This document shows, one piece after another, positions 8,769 to 17,893 of a stretch of DNA of 61,659 nt. This DNA is from DATGMS01 sp040905145. GTDB taxonomy: Bacteria; Bacteroidota; Bacteroidia; Cytophagales; Cyclobacteriaceae. The notes under the pieces are model-generated. The model was not told the origin of the DNA and ran no database searches. It was given only the letters and a program-made list of their open reading frames with translations. The stretch covers positions 1-61,659 of the forward strand of contig JBBDSC010000015.1 in the NCBI GenBank assembly GCA_040905145.1, written 5' to 3'. A program made the translations under genes and the position numbers. Each line of letters starts with the position of its first letter. Within the stretch, counting starts at the first letter, position 1.

Positions 8769-9208
8769 AAGTATCAAGATGTATCAGGTATCTAAACATA
8801 AACTATTGTAGAGTGGATTTTAGACCCATGATCATTTTTGTGAATTTCTGTAAGACTTGAATTCATATCATTAATTTGATGCTCAGCAATCAATCCATTT
8901 CTCTTGCTTATTTCCTGTTGGGTCTCAAGCTCAAAACTTTCTCCCAAACTTATTTCCAAAGCATTAGAAAAAGATCTTTGTGACGATTTAGCGCAACCCT
9001 CTGCAATATTTGAGGGTATGGATACTCCAGCTCTTCTCATCTGGGATGTTAGCCCATATTTTTCTTCAGAAGGAAATTTACTTGTAAGCTGATAAATTAA
9101 AACTGCAAAATCTACTGACTTTTGCCAAACTTTTAATTCCTTAAAATTATGCATGATAATCCAATTTATGATAATTGCTTAATTCTTGATACTAGCTACT
9201 TGATACTT
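8769..9208. repeat. inverted terminal words around the intact four-helix-bundle gene
   Basis: AAGTATCAAG at 8769-8778 recurs inverted as CTTGATACTT at 9199-9208, with further GTATC/GATAC words just inside each end. The arms enclose the whole four-helix-bundle gene and little else, as expected for the ends of a small insertion. The repeat word differs from that around the decayed copy. Confidence 0.5.
8792..9154 (-). CDS. four-helix-bundle protein (23S rRNA intervening-sequence protein family)
   Basis: A 120-residue protein with the family landmarks MHNFKELKVWQKSVDFA, FPSEEKYGLTSQMRRAG, SIPSNIAEGCAKSS and FELETQQEISKRNGLI. This family is known from intervening sequences in 23S rRNA genes and as solo genes in many Bacteroidota; its biochemical role is unclear, with nucleic acid binding suspected. 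The last 25 residues (after INDMNSSLTEI) look less like the family and may have drifted. It interrupts the fadN-fadA gap, shares the operon strand and is bounded by inverted words, so it is probably a small mobile or once-mobile insertion. Confidence 0.85.
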   Translation of the reverse strand: MHNFKELKVWQKSVDFAVLIYQLTSKFPSEEKYGLTSQMRRAGVSIPSNIAEGCAKSSQRSFSNALEISLGESFELETQQEISKRNGLIAEHQINDMNSSLTEIHKNDHGSKIHSTIVYV

Positions 9209-9212
9209 CTTA

Positions 9213-11618
9213 CTAATTTCTAAGCGGTTTATTTTTAAACAAAATACTTTGTATCCTTTCCAGTGTTTTTTTCTCCCCGGTCAAGCTCAAAAAAGCCTCC
9301 CTCTCCAAATCCAATAAATATTGCTCACTGACTTCTGTAGGTTGGGAAAGATCTCCCCCACTCATTACCCAGGCCAATTTCCTGGCAATTTTAGCGTCAT
9401 GTTCCGATATGTAATTGCCATACCGCATCCCCGTAATCCCTGCTTCAAACAATGCCAGGGAAGTTTTACCCAAAACCCTGATATCACTGCGCTTATCAGG
9501 TAGAGTGTAGCCAGCCCCGTGCAGTTCCAAAACTTTATGTTTCGCATGGGCCAATTGCCGCTTACGGTTAAGAGAAATTTGATCCTTGGCCTGAAGGTAA
9601 CCCATAGCCCGGGCTTCTTCTGCTGAAGTCGATACCTTGGCTGTGGCAATGTTCATAAAATAATCCTGCAGCCTGTTCAGCTCCACATCCCCCGCTACCG
9701 TCTGGTCCGAAAACCTTAAGGTCATCTCCTTACTCCCACCACCGGCAGGGATCAACCCTACGCCAACTTCTACCAATCCCATATACAGTTCCGCATGGGC
9801 CTGTATAGCATCGCCATGGAGGGAAATCTCACATCCACCACCCAAAGCCATATTGTGGGGTGCCACCACTACCGGTACTGCACTGTACCTGACCCTCATC
9901 ATGGTATTTTGAAACTGGGCAGTCATCAGGTTAATTTCGTCGTAATCCTGGTCCCCCGCAAACATAAACAGCATGGCCAAATTAGCACCTGCGGAGAAAT
10001 TGGCCCCTTCATTGCCGATAACCAATCCCTTATAACCTTTTTCCGCCATGGAAATGGCCGTGTTTATCCCTTCTATAATTTCCGCTCCCAAGGAATTCAT
10101 TTTAGTGTGGAATTCCAGGCCTATAACTTCATCCCCCATATCATATAGGGTACTCCCCGCATTGCCCCAAATTTTCTTGTCCGCAACCTTCAGCGTATCC
10201 AGAATAATAAAATCTTTCATTCCCGGAATTTCTTTGTAGTCTTTTGACGGAATGTCATAAAACTGTTTTTTGCCTGCTATAACTTTATAGAAAGAGGAAT
10301 GACCTGCCTCCAACATGTCATGGACCCACGGAGCCGCAGGCTGTCCGGCAGCCTCCATTTTCTCCACTGTTTCTTTTACTCCTAAAATATCCCAATTTTC
10401 AAATGGTCCATATTGCCAGCCAAAGCCGGCACTTATCGCTTGGTCTATGCGGTACAGTTCATCGGAAATTTCAGGAATCCTATGGGAACAGTATTTAAAA
10501 AGGTCATAAAAAGTAGCCCTATAAAATTCCCCGGCTCTGTCCTCGAAATTCACCAGGAATTTAATCCTCTTCTTTAAATCATCGATCTCCTTGGATCCCT
10601 CCAAGGCTTTGAATTTGGGTTTTTCTACCTCTTTGTATTCCAAAGTATTAAAATCGATTTCCTTAAGCTCTTTCCTTCCATCATCATGACGGATCATCTT
10701 AAAATATCCTTGCCCGGTTTTGTCACCCAACCACTTTTTGTTATACAGTTCTTCCACGATTCCCGGCAACTTGAATTTTTCCCTGGATTCATCATGTTCC
10801 AATATATTGTAAAGGTTGTTGGCCACATTGACCGTAGTATCCAAACCAACCACGTCCATGGTCCTAAATGTGGCGGATTTGGCCCTTCCAATTACTGTCC
10901 CGGTCAATTTATCCACTTCGGATACTCCCAGACCCATTTTTTCTATAGTATGCATACTGGACATGATGGCATAGACACCGATTCTATTGGCAATAAACGC
11001 AGGGGTATCTTTACACAAGACGGTTTCCTTTCCCAAAAAACGGTCCCCATAATCCATTAAAAAATCAATAATATCCGGTTTGGTGTCAGGGCCGGGGATA
11101 ATTTCCAACAACCTGAGGTACCTTGGGGGATTAAAAAAATGGGTCCCTGCAAAATTTTGCTGAAAATCCTCACTCCGGCCCTGGCACATCAGGTGCATTG
11201 GAATACCTGAGGTGTTGGAGGTAATCAAAGTACCTGGATTTCTGTAATTTTCAACTTTCTCAAATAGCGATTGCTTGATGTCCAACCTTTCTACCACTAC
11301 TTCAATTACCCAATCATATTCCTTGATCTTTGGTAAATCATCTTCGAAATTTCCAGTGGTAATCCGTAAAGCATAAGATCGATCATAAATGGGAGAAGGT
11401 TTAGATTTCAAAGTACTTTCCAGTGAATCATTAACAATCCTATTACGGATTTCTTTGTCCTTGAGTGTGAGCCCCTTTTTCATTTCCTGTTCAGAGAGTT
11501 CCTTGGGCACAATATCCAATAAAAGCACCTGTACACCAATATTGGCGAAATGACAGGCTATTCTGGACCCCATTACGCCCGACCCTAAAATAGCAACCTT
11601 CTTTATGGTTCGTTTCAT
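9213..11618 (-). CDS. fadN: 3-hydroxyacyl-CoA dehydrogenase / enoyl-CoA hydratase, FadN type
   Basis: An 801-residue bifunctional beta-oxidation enzyme. The NAD-binding Rossmann domain comes first (VAILGSGVMGSRIA, residues 8-21), followed by the 3HCDH C-terminal helical domain (near FIANRIGVYAIMSS) and then an enoyl-CoA hydratase/crotonase domain at about 500-700 (NEGANFSAGANLAM; ALGGGCEISLHGDAI; GVGLIPAGGG). This dehydrogenase-first order is that of Bacillus FadN and opposite to E. coli FadB. It heads the fadN-fadA-fadE set. The 247 bp upstream hold no other gene; I did not identify a promoter there with confidence. Confidence 0.94.
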   Translation of the reverse strand: MKRTIKKVAILGSGVMGSRIACHFANIGVQVLLLDIVPKELSEQEMKKGLTLKDKEIRNRIVNDSLESTLKSKPSPIYDRSYALRITTGNFEDDLPKIKEYDWVIEVVVERLDIKQSLFEKVENYRNPGTLITSNTSGIPMHLMCQGRSEDFQQNFAGTHFFNPPRYLRLLEIIPGPDTKPDIIDFLMDYGDRFLGKETVLCKDTPAFIANRIGVYAIMSSMHTIEKMGLGVSEVDKLTGTVIGRAKSATFRTMDVVGLDTTVNVANNLYNILEHDESREKFKLPGIVEELYNKKWLGDKTGQGYFKMIRHDDGRKELKEIDFNTLEYKEVEKPKFKALEGSKEIDDLKKRIKFLVNFEDRAGEFYRATFYDLFKYCSHRIPEISDELYRIDQAISAGFGWQYGPFENWDILGVKETVEKMEAAGQPAAPWVHDMLEAGHSSFYKVIAGKKQFYDIPSKDYKEIPGMKDFIILDTLKVADKKIWGNAGSTLYDMGDEVIGLEFHTKMNSLGAEIIEGINTAISMAEKGYKGLVIGNEGANFSAGANLAMLFMFAGDQDYDEINLMTAQFQNTMMRVRYSAVPVVVAPHNMALGGGCEISLHGDAIQAHAELYMGLVEVGVGLIPAGGGSKEMTLRFSDQTVAGDVELNRLQDYFMNIATAKVSTSAEEARAMGYLQAKDQISLNRKRQLAHAKHKVLELHGAGYTLPDKRSDIRVLGKTSLALFEAGITGMRYGNYISEHDAKIARKLAWVMSGGDLSQPTEVSEQYLLDLEREAFLSLTGEKKTLERIQSILFKNKPLRN

Positions 11619-11865
11619 GTGTGTATAATTTGATTTTAAAGAGCGACTTGAATGCTTTTACTATAACATTCTATTTTATAATTTTTTTTACTACCAAGTG
11701 CACAATGACAAAGTAACACGAAGAAGGTTTTGTGGAACTTGGTGGTTTTTTTTTATTTATTACTTTTTCTTTTTCAGGGAGGATAATCCTCACCAACCTA
11801 TTATCCACTGGATCTGGCGTTTTAAAGATCAAGCTTCTTTCTTCAATTTCCTTCAGTACTCTAGT

Positions 11866-12612
11866 TTATTTTCCCTTTTTAAATTGACCTAAAGCGAAAT
11901 TGATCTTTACGTAAAATGCACTTGGGTTAAAGGTCGGGGAGTTGCTCATTGAAAAATCATCCCTTAAAGTAGGGTTAAAATTCCTTCTTAATTTGGTCCT
12001 ACTACTAAACAAATTCAGCATATAACCTACCTGAAGGCCCATTCGGGAGTAAATGCCTATTTGGGTGGTAGGTTGTAAAAACGTGCCTATTAACTTATCT
12101 GCATTTAAGCTTGCATTAATCCCATAATTTTCTTGGTACATAAAGCTGGTATTCATCGCCCCATTAAGGTTTTCATTAAAGTTACGGTTTGGATGATTGC
12201 TGATTAAATCCAATGATGTGGTGCCATAGAATATTCCAAATTTGGGATAGAATCTCCATTCCGCTGTTTTTGCATGCATAAAATGATATTGAACCCCTGC
12301 AGTAAGATGTGTAGGCAGATATCGGTAGCTTACATCATCATTGCTAAATCCCTTTCTATTGACATTAATTTCTGTTTCCGCAAAAATTCCAAGTCCCGAT
12401 TTGGGCAAATAGGAAAACCCAATCCCAAATGTGCCCACATGCGAATTAAATGGTTCATAACCATTCTCCTCCAATCTTTGATTTAAAGCAGTAAAAGGTT
12501 GATTTTTATATCCTACAGAAAGGTAGAAGTCCGTCAACAGTACCTCATCCTGAGCTTGAAGATCAAATGGCAAAAGCAAGAAACAGGCTGATAACAGGAA
12601 TATATATTTCAT
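11866..12612 (-). CDS. secreted outer-membrane beta-barrel protein, function unknown
   Basis: A 248-residue protein with a Sec signal peptide (MKYIFLLSACFLLLPFDLQAQ, cleaved after AQA/AQ) and an alternating hydrophobic pattern ending near the C-terminus with FYVKINFALGQF, as in small porin-like barrels of Bacteroidota. No enzymatic motif was seen. It stands alone between fadN and the candidate replication origin. Outer membrane location is inferred from the pattern. Confidence 0.75.
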   Translation of the reverse strand: MKYIFLLSACFLLLPFDLQAQDEVLLTDFYLSVGYKNQPFTALNQRLEENGYEPFNSHVGTFGIGFSYLPKSGLGIFAETEINVNRKGFSNDDVSYRYLPTHLTAGVQYHFMHAKTAEWRFYPKFGIFYGTTSLDLISNHPNRNFNENLNGAMNTSFMYQENYGINASLNADKLIGTFLQPTTQIGIYSRMGLQVGYMLNLFSSRTKLRRNFNPTLRDDFSMSNSPTFNPSAFYVKINFALGQFKKGK

Positions 12613-12639
12613 TTTATTTTTTTTACTTCATTTTACTGA

Positions 12640-13230
12640 AAATTACCGTCTACAAAATCCTGATGCCTCTACAATGTCACCCCAAATTTTATGCCTCGAA
12701 GAAAACCTGCTGAAAACTACACAACATTTAATTATTCTTTTTGATGCCCAACTTATTTTTAATTTACCTATATCCTACAACTTAAACAAGAAGCTTTTTT
12801 TTAAATTATCAACCCCTTTATATTATTAATATATATATATTTAAATAAAACTATTATAGTTATTAAGGTGTGGATTTGTGGAAAAAAAAATTGATTTAAT
12901 TACCCACAGATAAAAAGGTGTAATTCATTTCTTAATACACATAAAGTTAACAATTTTCCCACTGCTAACTTTTTGAAAAATAGAGAGTTAATGCCTTTTG
13001 TGGAAATATGTTTATAAATAGGTGCTTATTAATTGTTGAAGATTAGCTGTGGGTTCAGTTGTGGATTAAGGTTTATAAGAAGAAGGTTATGCCAGGTGGA
13101 ATAAAAAAAACAAGAAGAACCAAAGGTAAGCCTTGAGTACCCTTACTTTGTACATAAGTTGTTTACAGAAAGTCACGTGAAAAAAGGTACTTATCCACAG
13201 TGATTTTATCAAATTTCCTTGGCACTTTAT
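12640..13230. other. candidate chromosomal replication origin (oriC)
   Basis: This gene-free stretch holds a perfect DnaA box TTATCCACA at 13191-13199 and near matches (in either orientation) at 12869-12877, 12877-12885 (TTTTCCACA), 12900-12908 (TTACCCACA), 12999-13007, 13048-13056 and 13060-13068 (TAATCCACA). A very AT-rich run at about 12800-12860, including ATATATATAT, could be the unwinding element. Two parS-like sites and mnmG, often origin-proximal, lie about 4.5 kb away. dnaA itself is not nearby, which is common in Bacteroidota. Skew analysis was not possible here. Confidence 0.65.
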
Positions 13231-13264
13231 TCCGGTCCTACAGTGTTTGGCTTACAAAGAAAAA

Positions 13265-14956
13265 TTACTCTTCATCTTGAAGCACACCGGAATCGTCATT
13301 TCTATTAATCACTATACCATTGAGAGTCCAACCTCCCCGAAGTAAAACTTGATCGGATTCTTCTTCTGAATCGTAAAAATAATAAATTGGTTCTGGCTGC
13401 CTATTCTCAAGAATATTTCCCGGGTCCCACCTTTTATTTTTATTCCTATCTACTATGGCCCTTAGTTTATAATCACCTGCTTCCATATTCACCAGTTTAA
13501 ATTCGTTGGATTCTGAGAGATAACTTTCCTGGATTACCTCATCATTTTTATTCAATAGTTGAATGATGATAGGAAATTCAGTGGTTTCCACTTTTCCCGA
13601 TAATTCTTCTGATAAAGTCTCCTCCTTGATTTTACTATAGTTGGCTTCTAATTCTGTCGAATTCCATTGATTTTCCACATCCTTAAAGGTAGAATCAGCA
13701 GCGAAAACTGTAAAAACATCAAATGCCAAGGAATCGGGAATTTCGACCTCAATTTGATATTCGGTAAGGTTGGCACTATCGACCAAACTGATGTGTGATG
13801 GATTTATGGGTATTCTGCTGGCACTATCATATCGGATGTACAGGGAATCATAATTGATGTCGATAACCGGTTTATTAAAGGTCAATCTGGACCGCAGCCT
13901 CTCTACAAAGCCTTTTCCGCTATTTGCAGAAGTTTCTAAATTTTCGACTTCCCTTTCACTCGTTTCAAATTTGGCAAAGAAGGTGGTGTCTATACTGAAG
14001 CCAACAGAGTCTTTCACTGTTAACCTAACGGATGTACTATCATCCCTGAGATCGGTATGATAAAGTCTGATATTTTTATCATTTATTCTATAAAAAAGCT
14101 TTTCATTCTTATCAGGATGAAAGATTTCAAATTCGGCTGGTGCCTTGTTTAATATGATATCATAATTGCTGGCCACCGGGCTACTTCTGTTTACCTGTAA
14201 TTCTGATAAGTCTCCGCGAAAAAGATTGAAATGCACATTGGTAACATTCTTATCAACAAGAATCGGTTCGGGTAAAAAACCGTACGCCTCACTTCTATAT
14301 TCCGTTTTAAGAGAATTATTGTCGTCATGCCAGGCATAAGCCCTGTATTCTCCCGCTTTTATATTGGTTATCTCAAAACTCCCCAAGGAGTCAGTTTGCG
14401 CTATATAGTAGGGAGGGGCGGTAAATATATCTGTGGTGTCCGTCATCGGATATAGGCCCACCAAAACATTTTCAATGTCCTTTTGATTTTTTTTAAAGAC
14501 ATATCTTACCTGGCCGCTAACTTTTAAACTGTCTATTTCATTCCCTGTAGAAAAAACCAATTTCAAATTGTCAGCTGGGTTGCTTTCAGTAATATCCTGA
14601 ACACTTTTTTGAAAATTGAAAACATAGGTGGTACTGTCTTCCAATTCCTGATTGAGTTTGATGTTGATCGTGCTTTTTATGGCTGTGAATTCTACTTCTT
14701 CCGTTTTGATCTTGGGTGTAATGATAATTTGTTTAGTGGGATTTTCAATTTTTATAAACTCATCAAAAACTACTTGGATTTCAGTAGGCTTTATATTGGT
14801 AGCTTCATGTTCTGGTATAGAAGATAATAATTGGGGGGGCTCCTCATCTTGTGGACCTCCCATGGGAGAACTTTGCCTGGCACAGGAACAAGCCAATAAT
14901 AAAATCAATGAAGCAGCTATCAGTAGGTTAATGGGGACTTTCATCTGTTTACTCAT
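13265..14956 (-). CDS. Ig-like domain lipoprotein (Big_5/SbsA type)
   Basis: A 563-residue putative lipoprotein. The signal is MSKQMKVPINLLIAASLILL followed by a lipobox at Cys23 (LLAC). An N-terminal bacterial Ig-like Big_5 domain (about 38-140) shows the typical EPPQLLSSIPEHEATNI ... VVFDEFI ... STTYVFNF order. Next comes a CarboxypepD-like fold (about 145-235: GEYRAYAWHDDNNSLKTEY) and a second such segment near the end (AGDYKLRAIVDRNKNKRWDPG). The protein family is widespread in Bacteroidota, often near mnmG; its function is unknown. It is the last gene of the minus-strand run that ends at the candidate origin. Confidence 0.85.
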   Translation of the reverse strand: MSKQMKVPINLLIAASLILLLACSCARQSSPMGGPQDEEPPQLLSSIPEHEATNIKPTEIQVVFDEFIKIENPTKQIIITPKIKTEEVEFTAIKSTINIKLNQELEDSTTYVFNFQKSVQDITESNPADNLKLVFSTGNEIDSLKVSGQVRYVFKKNQKDIENVLVGLYPMTDTTDIFTAPPYYIAQTDSLGSFEITNIKAGEYRAYAWHDDNNSLKTEYRSEAYGFLPEPILVDKNVTNVHFNLFRGDLSELQVNRSSPVASNYDIILNKAPAEFEIFHPDKNEKLFYRINDKNIRLYHTDLRDDSTSVRLTVKDSVGFSIDTTFFAKFETSEREVENLETSANSGKGFVERLRSRLTFNKPVIDINYDSLYIRYDSASRIPINPSHISLVDSANLTEYQIEVEIPDSLAFDVFTVFAADSTFKDVENQWNSTELEANYSKIKEETLSEELSGKVETTEFPIIIQLLNKNDEVIQESYLSESNEFKLVNMEAGDYKLRAIVDRNKNKRWDPGNILENRQPEPIYYFYDSEEESDQVLLRGGWTLNGIVINRNDDSGVLQDEE

Positions 14957-15035
14957 GTTTAAGGTTCATAATTTTCCCTATATACCATACCGGGAATAGT
15001 TGCCTAACTTATTATTTTAAGAATTCTATGCTGTA

Positions 15036-15923
15036 TTATACTTTTTTAAGAATAAACAATATGCTGGAGTAATTATTGTTTTCTTTTTTTCCTAATCTAT
15101 TCGATTTATATCCATTCAGCACAGATTTAATTAAGTTTTTTTTATTATTTATATAACTATCCGATAAAATGGAGACGTAGTAACTATCAAAAATCATGGG
15201 TTTGGTAGTCTTTATTTTTAAGTGGTGTTGGTTGGCCAAAACCTCCATGCTTTCGTAGGTAAAGTGATATAAATGACGGGGTATATCTAATGCGGCCCAA
15301 TTTTCCTTATAAACTGATGAATCATAGGAGTTAAAGTTGGGCACAGCGATGAATAACAAACCCCTTTTCTTAAGTTTTGTTAACAGGAGCTCAAGGGTAT
15401 TTTTCAATTCATGGACATGCTCCAATACATGGAAGAGGGTGATGACATCAAACTTTTTTTCTTCTTCCAGTTCTGAGGTATTTTTAAGTATCCGGAGGCC
15501 ATGTTTTTTAGTGGCCATATGTGCTGCTTTTTCATTTGGCTCCAATCCTACTGCCTTCCAGCCATGTTTTTCGGCCGCCTTGAGAAAATATCCGGTCCCA
15601 CAACCAAAGTCCAATAACCTTCCTTGGGATTCCTTATTTTCTTTTAGCCATTTAACCTTTTGTTTTAATGTGAGTTTCCTTACTAATTTATACATGAAAT
15701 TAACGAGGTTAGAAGATTTGTCCTCGTGGGAAATATAATCTTCAGAAAGATAATATTTTCCTATATTTTCTTCATTTGGACGTGGGTTGGTAAACAAAAG
15801 GCTACAATTATTGCACTTGCAAATAGAGAAAGATTCCTGGCTTACTGCATGGTCTTTCACTACCATATAGTTATGAAAGAGCCCACTATGGCAAAGTGGG
15901 CATTTGGTTAATTTTTCGTACAT
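15036..15923 (-). CDS. class I SAM-dependent methyltransferase with N-terminal zinc ribbon
   Basis: A 295-residue protein. Two Cys pairs at the start (CPLC and CKCNNC) form a probable zinc ribbon, followed by the Methyltransf_23-type domain: motif I LLDFGCGTGYFLKAA, an acidic GLEPN and a FDVITLFHVLEHV post-motif. The substrate cannot be read; relatives act on sugars, lipids or small molecules. It begins one base before the mnmG stop region on the same strand, so it is likely co-transcribed with mnmG. Confidence 0.88.
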   Translation of the reverse strand: MYEKLTKCPLCHSGLFHNYMVVKDHAVSQESFSICKCNNCSLLFTNPRPNEENIGKYYLSEDYISHEDKSSNLVNFMYKLVRKLTLKQKVKWLKENKESQGRLLDFGCGTGYFLKAAEKHGWKAVGLEPNEKAAHMATKKHGLRILKNTSELEEEKKFDVITLFHVLEHVHELKNTLELLLTKLKKRGLLFIAVPNFNSYDSSVYKENWAALDIPRHLYHFTYESMEVLANQHHLKIKTTKPMIFDSYYVSILSDSYINNKKNLIKSVLNGYKSNRLGKKENNNYSSILFILKKV

Positions 15924-15924
15924 A

Positions 15925-17790
15925 TTATCTGCCTAAATAAACGGTTAGGACAGACAAATCAGCAGGCGTAACCCCACTTATCCTGGAAGCCTGGCCAAGT
16001 GTTTCGGGCTTGACTTTGCTTAATTTTTGCTTTCCCTCAGCGGATAAGGCTGTAATGGATAAATAATCAAAACTTATGGGGATACTAAAGTTTTCCATAT
16101 TGTTCATTTTGTTGACCAATTGCTGTTCCTTTTCAATATAACTCTCATATTTGATTTGTATTTCAGCCTGTTCTAGAACTTCTTTGGAATATTTTGAAAG
16201 TGAATTTTCTAGTTCTTTATCCATATCCATAATACTGAATATACCCAATTGTGGTCTTTTCAATAGTTTTTCAATGGTTATCTTTTCTTTTATTGCCGCT
16301 GTTTGGTGATGCTCAAGTCCACTATTGATCACTTGTGGATCCAGTTTTTTCTGCTTCAAATCGTTAATTAATGTAGCTACGTCTTTCTTTTTGTTCAACA
16401 TGTTCTCCATTCGGCTGTTTGAAGCCAATCCTAAAGTATGGCCTAAGGCTGTCAAACGCAAATCTGCATTATCCTGTCTTAATAGAAGGCGGAATTCGGC
16501 CCTGGAGGTAAACATGCGGTAGGGTTCATCTGTTCCCTTATTTATCAGATCGTCTATCAAAACGCCTATATAAGCATCTGATCTTTTTAAAAGAAAGGGA
16601 TCTTTTTCGGACACTTTGTTATGCGCATTAATACCGGCAACCAATCCTTGGGAAGCGGCTTCTTCATATCCGGTAGTGCCATTGATTTGACCAGCAAAAA
16701 ACAGGTTTCCTATCAGTTGTGTTTCTAAAGTCAGTTTTAACTGTGTTGGAGGGAAGTAGTCATATTCGATAGCATAGCCTGGCCGGAACATTTTGGCTTG
16801 TTCAAAACCCGCTATTTTTCGTATGGCTTTGTATTGGACATCTTCGGGTAGTGAGGTAGAAAATCCATTGACATACATTTCAATGGTATTCCATCCTTCA
16901 GGCTCGACAAATATCTGATGTCTTTCCCTGTCAGCAAACCTGTTGATCTTATCTTCTATAGAAGGGCAATATCTGGGTCCCAATCCTTGAATTCTCCCAT
17001 TGAACATGGGAGATCTATCAAATCCCGTTTCTAAGGTTTGATGCACTTCCTTATTGGTATAAGTGATCCAACAGGTACGTTGTTCCTTTAGTGGCTTTGT
17101 TTCTTCCGAGTAAGAGAATTTTTCCGGTTTTTCATCTCCATGTTGCACTTCCATTTTGGAATAATCCAAGCTTCTACCATCTACTCTTGGAGGAGTACCG
17201 GTCTTCATTCTTCCAGCCTCAAAACCCAATTCTAACAATTGGGCAGTTATACCTTTGGCAGCTGGTTCGCCTGTCCTTCCCCCACCAAGTTTTTTTTCCC
17301 CAATATGGATGATTCCATTTAGGAAAGTTCCGTTGGTGAGCACTACTGATTTAGCTTCAATAGAGATTCCCATCCCTGTTTTTACGCCGACAACTTGATT
17401 TTTTTTCACAATTATACCAGTGACCATTTCCTGCCAAAAATCGACGTTAGGAGTAGCTTCCAAAGCCAAACGCCATTCTTCCGCAAATCTCATACGGTCA
17501 TTTTGTGTTCGGGGAGACCACATTGCAGGGCCTTTCGACCTGTTCAACATGCGAAATTGAAGCATTGATTTATCGGATATAATCCCTGACATTCCTCCCA
17601 ATGCATCAACTTCCCTTACAATTTGGCCTTTTGCCACTCCTCCCATTGCTGGATTGCAGGACATCTGAGCAATAGTGTTCATGTTCATTGTACATAGGAG
17701 TACCTTTGAACCCATCTTAGCCGCTGCGTGAGCAGCCTCACATCCTGCATGTCCTGCCCCTACTACTACTACATCGTATATTGGAAACAT
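15925..17790 (-). CDS. mnmG: tRNA uridine-5-carboxymethylaminomethyl modification enzyme MnmG (GidA)
   Basis: The FAD-binding subunit of the MnmE-MnmG pair that modifies the wobble uridine of several tRNAs. FAD motif VVGAGHAGCEAA, the NGTFLNGIIHIGEK segment and the GINTTGYEE-like GTTGYEEAASQG segment are typical, and the C-terminal GIDA helical domain is present to residue 621. The start at 17790 (MFPIYDVVVVG) matches family length; an upstream ATG at 17826 would run through one of the ParB-type palindromes and is less likely. It is followed closely by the methyltransferase gene. Confidence 0.96.
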   Translation of the reverse strand: MFPIYDVVVVGAGHAGCEAAHAAAKMGSKVLLCTMNMNTIAQMSCNPAMGGVAKGQIVREVDALGGMSGIISDKSMLQFRMLNRSKGPAMWSPRTQNDRMRFAEEWRLALEATPNVDFWQEMVTGIIVKKNQVVGVKTGMGISIEAKSVVLTNGTFLNGIIHIGEKKLGGGRTGEPAAKGITAQLLELGFEAGRMKTGTPPRVDGRSLDYSKMEVQHGDEKPEKFSYSEETKPLKEQRTCWITYTNKEVHQTLETGFDRSPMFNGRIQGLGPRYCPSIEDKINRFADRERHQIFVEPEGWNTIEMYVNGFSTSLPEDVQYKAIRKIAGFEQAKMFRPGYAIEYDYFPPTQLKLTLETQLIGNLFFAGQINGTTGYEEAASQGLVAGINAHNKVSEKDPFLLKRSDAYIGVLIDDLINKGTDEPYRMFTSRAEFRLLLRQDNADLRLTALGHTLGLASNSRMENMLNKKKDVATLINDLKQKKLDPQVINSGLEHHQTAAIKEKITIEKLLKRPQLGIFSIMDMDKELENSLSKYSKEVLEQAEIQIKYESYIEKEQQLVNKMNNMENFSIPISFDYLSITALSAEGKQKLSKVKPETLGQASRISGVTPADLSVLTVYLGR

Positions 17791-17809
17791 AATTAATTTT
17801 TTTATCAAA

Positions 17810-17825
17810 GGTTCCACGTGGAACA
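17810..17825. promoter_or_regulatory. parS-like ParB binding site 1
   Basis: GGTTCCACGTGGAACA contains the perfect palindrome GTTCCACGTGGAAC and differs from the bacterial parS consensus TGTTYCACGTGRAACA only at the first base. It lies just upstream of the chosen mnmG start. Confidence 0.75.
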
Positions 17826-17865
17826 TCAGTGGTTTTTAATTCCCGAAATCTATAGTTGTAACTAC

Positions 17866-17881
17866 TGTTCCACGTGAAACA
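17866..17881. promoter_or_regulatory. parS-like ParB binding site 2
   Basis: TGTTCCACGTGAAACA equals the 16-bp parS sequence known from Bacillus subtilis. It is 56 bp from site 1, in the mnmG-ybeY gap, and 4.7 kb from the candidate origin. ParB sites cluster near origins, so both observations support each other. Confidence 0.82.
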
Positions 17882-17893
17882 GTAGTTTTATAT

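Noticed and set aside
13171..13186. Third parS site in the origin region (TCACGTGAAA)
   Set aside because: Only the central ten bases fit; the outer parts do not match the palindrome.
17791..17826. Longer mnmG from the ATG at 17826
   Set aside because: It would add 12 residues absent from the family and read through one of the parS-like palindromes.
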